Positions 12,725 to 16,043 of a DNA stretch of 16,043 bases are shown here, piece after piece. A model generated the notes under the pieces. That model was not told the origin of the DNA and did no database searches. It saw only the letters and a list, made by a program, of their open reading frames with translations. Location: contig WELB01000028.1 in assembly GCA_009602725.1 (NCBI GenBank), forward strand, positions 36,082 to 52,124. Direction: 5' to 3'. The stretch comes from Spirogloea muscicola. Lineage: Eukaryota; Streptophyta; Zygnematophyceae; Spirogloeales; Spirogloeaceae. The first letter of the stretch is position 1. Every line of letters starts with the position of its first letter. A program made the position numbers and the translations under genes.

Positions 12725-13371
12725 GATAAAGTGGCTCTCTCAAAGGGGTCAAGAGCTGTACATGAGCAAGGGCTCACATCAAAAGTAAGCTCTTCCCAAG
12801 TGAGCTGGGCTTGTGAAGAGCCAGCCCAGAAAGAATGAACAAGGTCCAGAGGCCCGATAGGCGCCGAAACCACACAGCTATGCAAGAGACTACAGCAAAT
12901 GGGAGCCTAGAAAGCCCGAGACAGCAGCCGCAAGTCGGAGTGACTTACATGGGCTGTGAGATTGAGGGTTGAAATCATGCGCTGTGACCACACAACTATG
13001 CAAGAAGTCACAGCAAAATGGGAGCTTCGTAACGCAGAGTCAGCAGCCGCAAGTCGGAGTAATTTGCAGCTGGTAGAGAGGCCAGCCCACCGAAGCATGA
13101 ACAAGGTCTACAATAGCCGGACAACGTGGAGACTACTAAGGGTGTCTGCTCAGTGACCCCTGCTCAGCAGCTGGAGACACCAGCAGCAGGAACGGAGTCG
13201 CCCCACCTTCCGAAGGGGGCGATTGGCTGCAAAAACCAGCCCTACAGAGAGAGCTATTCTCAACGAAAGGGGGGATGACTGTGAAAGACCAGCCCAAAGT
13301 CGAAATGGACAAGGCCCAAACGGGACATCGCACAGTTGCTCCTCATGTTCACAGCAAGCGCCTTCTCTTTG
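12725..13371 (-). repeat. Minus-oriented LINE-tail fragments, including a 118-bp duplication
   Basis: Read on the minus strand, this region repeats the tail pattern: CCTTGTTCATTCTTTCTGGG (about 12824-12845), CCTTGTTCATGC (about 13095-13107) and GCCTTGTCCATTTCGAC (about 13300-13316), each followed by a GGGCTGG-type motif. ORF-tail remnants SDLRLL occur twice, at 12922-12941 and 13041-13060, matching SDLTLL/SDVRLL of the plus copies. A segment with CCACACA(G/A)CTATGCAAGA and CAGCAGCCGCAAGTCGGAGT is duplicated with a period of about 118 bp (12870 and 12988). No RT domain is present. Confidence 0.65.
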
Positions 13372-14537
13372 CGGCCCAGCCACTCGAGACCTGTGGAGAT
13401 GCACTCCTCCCACTCGGGCGCGCCGCTGATGCGGCGTCTGTGGATAGGCCCACAATGTAGTTGGGGGATGCGCATGTGACGAAGACAATTGGCCATGGGA
13501 GGAATCCAGCCAAGGAAGGGCGCTCGTGGGAGGGGGGGTGCTGCAGACCAGCTCATAGATGTCGAGCAAGGAGCCAGGAAGCTGCTGGACATGGCTAGAA
13601 CGCCACTCCTCGTTGGGAGCTCAATGCAGCAGCCAGCACCCGCGCAGCGTGCGAGCAAGCAAGGTAGCCCACAAGCTCCACAGGGAGTATGACCCACCCA
13701 AGCCAACTCTTGCGAGGCAACTGAAGAGGGGGTACCAAAATCTGGCCGCTCTTCATGCTGGTCCTGGCAAATTGCGGCCTGTTGTGCTGGGCCAGTCAGG
13801 TAGGCGAGCCCATGCACAAAGGCACTACTATGTAGAGTCCATGGTAAGGTAGAAGGTCTCAGTGATAGGGCGGTGGTCGGCATAATTGAAATCGTTGTGG
13901 CGTGTGGCTTCACAGTCAATCTGAAATGCGACTGAAGTCTCTTGCGGTCGCAAGCACCTTGTTGGGAATGATAACGCTGGCCAGGAGGCATGGGCTGCCA
14001 CTCTCGGTGGTGGCCCACTCAAAGAACAATGTAACAAGTACTTGACAGATGTTCGACCAGTCAGCAAGATCTTGAATCAGGAGATACCTTAGCACTCCAA
14101 GATAGTTGCTGACTTGCTCCTTGGAAGATGTCGTGTGTAGCACAGGTGCTGCGCCCGCGCCTCCAGCAGGGCGTTCCTGCTCCTGTCACTACTCACACCT
14201 GCTGCTGGACTCCATCCTGTCCCTTCACCCTCATTTGGCAGTGCAGAGCTCCATTACTTACTCCAGCCTTGGCTCAGGAATGTACCAGTCGCTAAGGCCA
14301 CGTGCAGCAACAACAACGCTGCACTGCATGGCATGTCTGCTCGTCTTCCCAGTGCATCCACTGTACGCTGATTACGCTTCTGCAGGCTACTGCTGCTGCT
14401 CCTTGAAACCCGGCAGTGTGTAGCTTGGCATGTTGCGCTGCTGAGGCCATAGACAGGTGCAGGGCCTCTGTGGATGCAGCCTCCTCCATCAAGCGGGAAA
14501 CTCAGGACCGTCATAGCCCACCCCTGCTGCCGACCTT
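13372..14537. other. Unassigned region with weak minus-strand exon-like stretches
   Basis: No gene is recognised. On the minus strand some short open stretches look protein-like: DWYIPEPRL ending at a perfect GTAAGT donor (about 14265), KEQVSNYLGVLR (about 14119-14084), FEWATTESGSPCLLASVIIP (about 14025-13966), HVQQLPGSLLDIYELV (about 13595-13548) and GAPEWEECISTGLEWLGRKE (about 13422-13363). They lie in different frames and could not be joined into a model. This could be a small intron-rich gene, a decayed gene or chance. The part next to 14537 should include the 3' UTR of the thiazole kinase gene. Confidence 0.3.
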
Positions 14538-16043
14538 CTAGCTCTTCACCTCCGCGATCCGGCTGCCCAGCAGCACAGCGTCGCTGTCCAGGCTGTGAAG
14601 CGCATCCAGGAGGTGAAGCCGGAGGCTGCCGGGCCCAGCATGGCCACCGCGCTCCATCGCAATCTCGGCAGCAAGGCTGTTGACCAGCCGAGCACCAGCG
14701 CTGCCTGAGTACAGTGTACAAGCCGCTGTTGTGCCTCGACGGCAGCCACTGCTTGCCTCGGCTTTGTCGCCACTGTGCGCTGCCGAAGTTGGTCATCTGC
14801 TGGAAGGCCTAAGGAGGGGGGTGATGTACAGAGGAGAAAGCAGGGAGGGGCAGGCGCGGGAGGTGAATGGCGGCGCGCACCCAAAGATGGAGAGGGCGTA
14901 TGCGGCGGCATCGACCGGCTTGGAGGGCAAGACGGCAAGAAAGGCGGCAATGAGCGCAGAGACGGCGCAGCCAGTGGCAGTGACGCGCTGCAGCAGCGCC
15001 ACGCCGTTGTTGACGGCCAGCACGCGGCGCCCATCTGTCACAAAGTCTGTGGCGCCCGACACGGCGACCACAGTTGCTGACGCCACCGCTAGGGCCTTGG
15101 CCGCAACCAGCGCGTCCGCCGACCCGTGGGCACTGTCCACGCCCTGGGGCACAGGCGAGCCGGAACGGCTGCAGTCAGCGCCAGCAGCAAGGTGCCGCCG
15201 AGGGCGTTGCCACCAAGGGTGGCGCTACACTGAGGATGTCACGACAGAAGCTTGTAGATCTGTTACTCCCGATCAAGCGGGGCGGACGGCGTAGGCAGGA
15301 TGCGGACCTTGGACGACGTGGTTGGCAAGCCACCCTCCACGATGGCGCCAACAGCGGCGGCAAGCGCCAGGACCTCGGACGCGTTGCCGCGGATGACTGC
15401 CGGGCCCAGCTGCACCAGCTCCACGCACGCCTGCACAGCCGCCAACAGCCCACATTGCAGCGTCTAGGGCGGGAGGCTACAGAGCTCAGAAGCGCTGAGA
15501 GGTCCAGGCAGGCCAGACCATAAGGTATAAGAGATGTAGGGGAGAGGGGATTGAGGGTTAGAGTTGCACTTTTAGGATTAGGGTTCGAATCCTGTTTGAT
15601 AAGCAAGTCAAGCAGGGGCACCTGGCTGCGGAAGGCCGTGGCGCCGGCAGCGACGGGGTCCAGGACCCACGGCCGCGACTGCTCACGCGCGGCGCGCGCC
15701 GCCGCCAGCATGCCCGGCAGCCACGCCGCCGACAGCGTGCCGATGTTGACCGACAGCGCCGCGGCGTGGCGCTGGAAGTCCTCCACCTGCACCTTTGGCG
15801 CCGCCGCGCCAGCAGTCGCCGCTATCGGTCCCGGCTGACGGGGAGCCCATGGCGGGGGTTCCGGCGGGCAACGCGGCAGGGCTCACGCAGCGGGGCGGTA
15901 CCTCCTCGGCGGCGTGGACCATGGCGGGCGACGCGCCGGCGGCCAGCAGCGCGTTGGCGACGAGGTCCATGGACACGAAGTTGGCGATGCAGTGCACGAG
16001 CGGGCGCGAGGCGCGCAGCGCCGCCAGTGCCGCCGCCGCCGCC
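14538..16043 (-). CDS. THIM: Hydroxyethylthiazole kinase (ThiM family), 5' end beyond window
   Basis: Phosphorylates 4-methyl-5-(2-hydroxyethyl)thiazole, salvaging the thiazole half of thiamine. Exons in coding order: 16043-15902 (incomplete), 15786-15622, 15430-15308, 15143-14881, 14700-14538, with TAG at 14540-14538. All four introns (115-191 nt) start GT and end AG, and phases agree. Landmarks: [20 protein letters not shown] and AGASPAMVH (N-terminal substrate-binding part), [51 protein letters not shown], and [15 protein letters not shown] with the conserved catalytic-region Cys, then [13 protein letters not shown]. The order and content closely follow plant ThiM, so function is well supported. 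Only the first residues are missing, upstream of an Ala/Gly-rich stretch at the window edge. The fragment seems intact with no frameshift. Confidence 0.94.

Noticed and set aside
15582-15592. GGTTCGAATCC, a perfect tRNA T-arm / pol III B-box match in a thiazole kinase intron
   Set aside because: The flanks do not form a T-stem, and no anticodon or acceptor arm was found. The neighbouring TTAGGATTAGGG suggests degenerate telomere-like sequence or chance. A SINE remnant is possible but unsupported.

Overview
The window is nuclear DNA of a photosynthetic eukaryote, most likely a green alga and possibly a trebouxiophyte. The signs are intron-dense genes with short introns, plant-like gene families (HIPL-type dehydrogenase, plant-type hydroxyethylthiazole kinase), (TTTAGGG)n telomere-type repeats and very GC-rich gene starts. 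The species cannot be fixed from sequence alone. One ambiguous base (N) lies at 7282.

Layout. 1-279: GC-rich leader. 280-4911 (+): a complete phosphoglucomutase gene that can be split into 20 exons giving an uninterrupted 557-residue protein; three of its 19 introns have GC-AG ends. 4912-5473: spacer between two convergent genes. 5474 to about 7283 (-): the GSDH-domain part of a HIPL/sorbosone dehydrogenase-like secreted protein with a GPI-anchor-like tail; its 5' end is unresolved and abuts repeats.

About 7475-13371: a retrotransposon region. It holds a tandem array of about 435-bp units, each a 5'-truncated tail of a LINE-like element (last 60 or so codons plus 3' UTR). A diverged tail of a second copy follows, then a long RT-bearing copy (about 9181-12300). 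That copy has LINE-type RT motifs, a CxC...HxxxC cluster and a restriction-like-endonuclease-like C-terminus, but is broken by many frameshifts. Next come plus-oriented tail fragments with a short (TTTAGGG)n tract, and then tail fragments in the opposite orientation. The plus and minus arrays meet tail-to-tail.

13372-14537: no gene recognised, only a few weak exon-like minus-strand stretches. 14538-16043 (-): hydroxyethylthiazole kinase (thiamine thiazole salvage), five exons visible, 5' end beyond the window.

The three host genes serve unrelated functions: central sugar-phosphate metabolism, a cell-surface sugar dehydrogenase-like protein, and thiamine salvage. No multi-gene pathway is evident. 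The most interesting part is the structured LINE-tail region with its telomere-type tract. I saw no clearly new defence, toxin or RNA-guided system.
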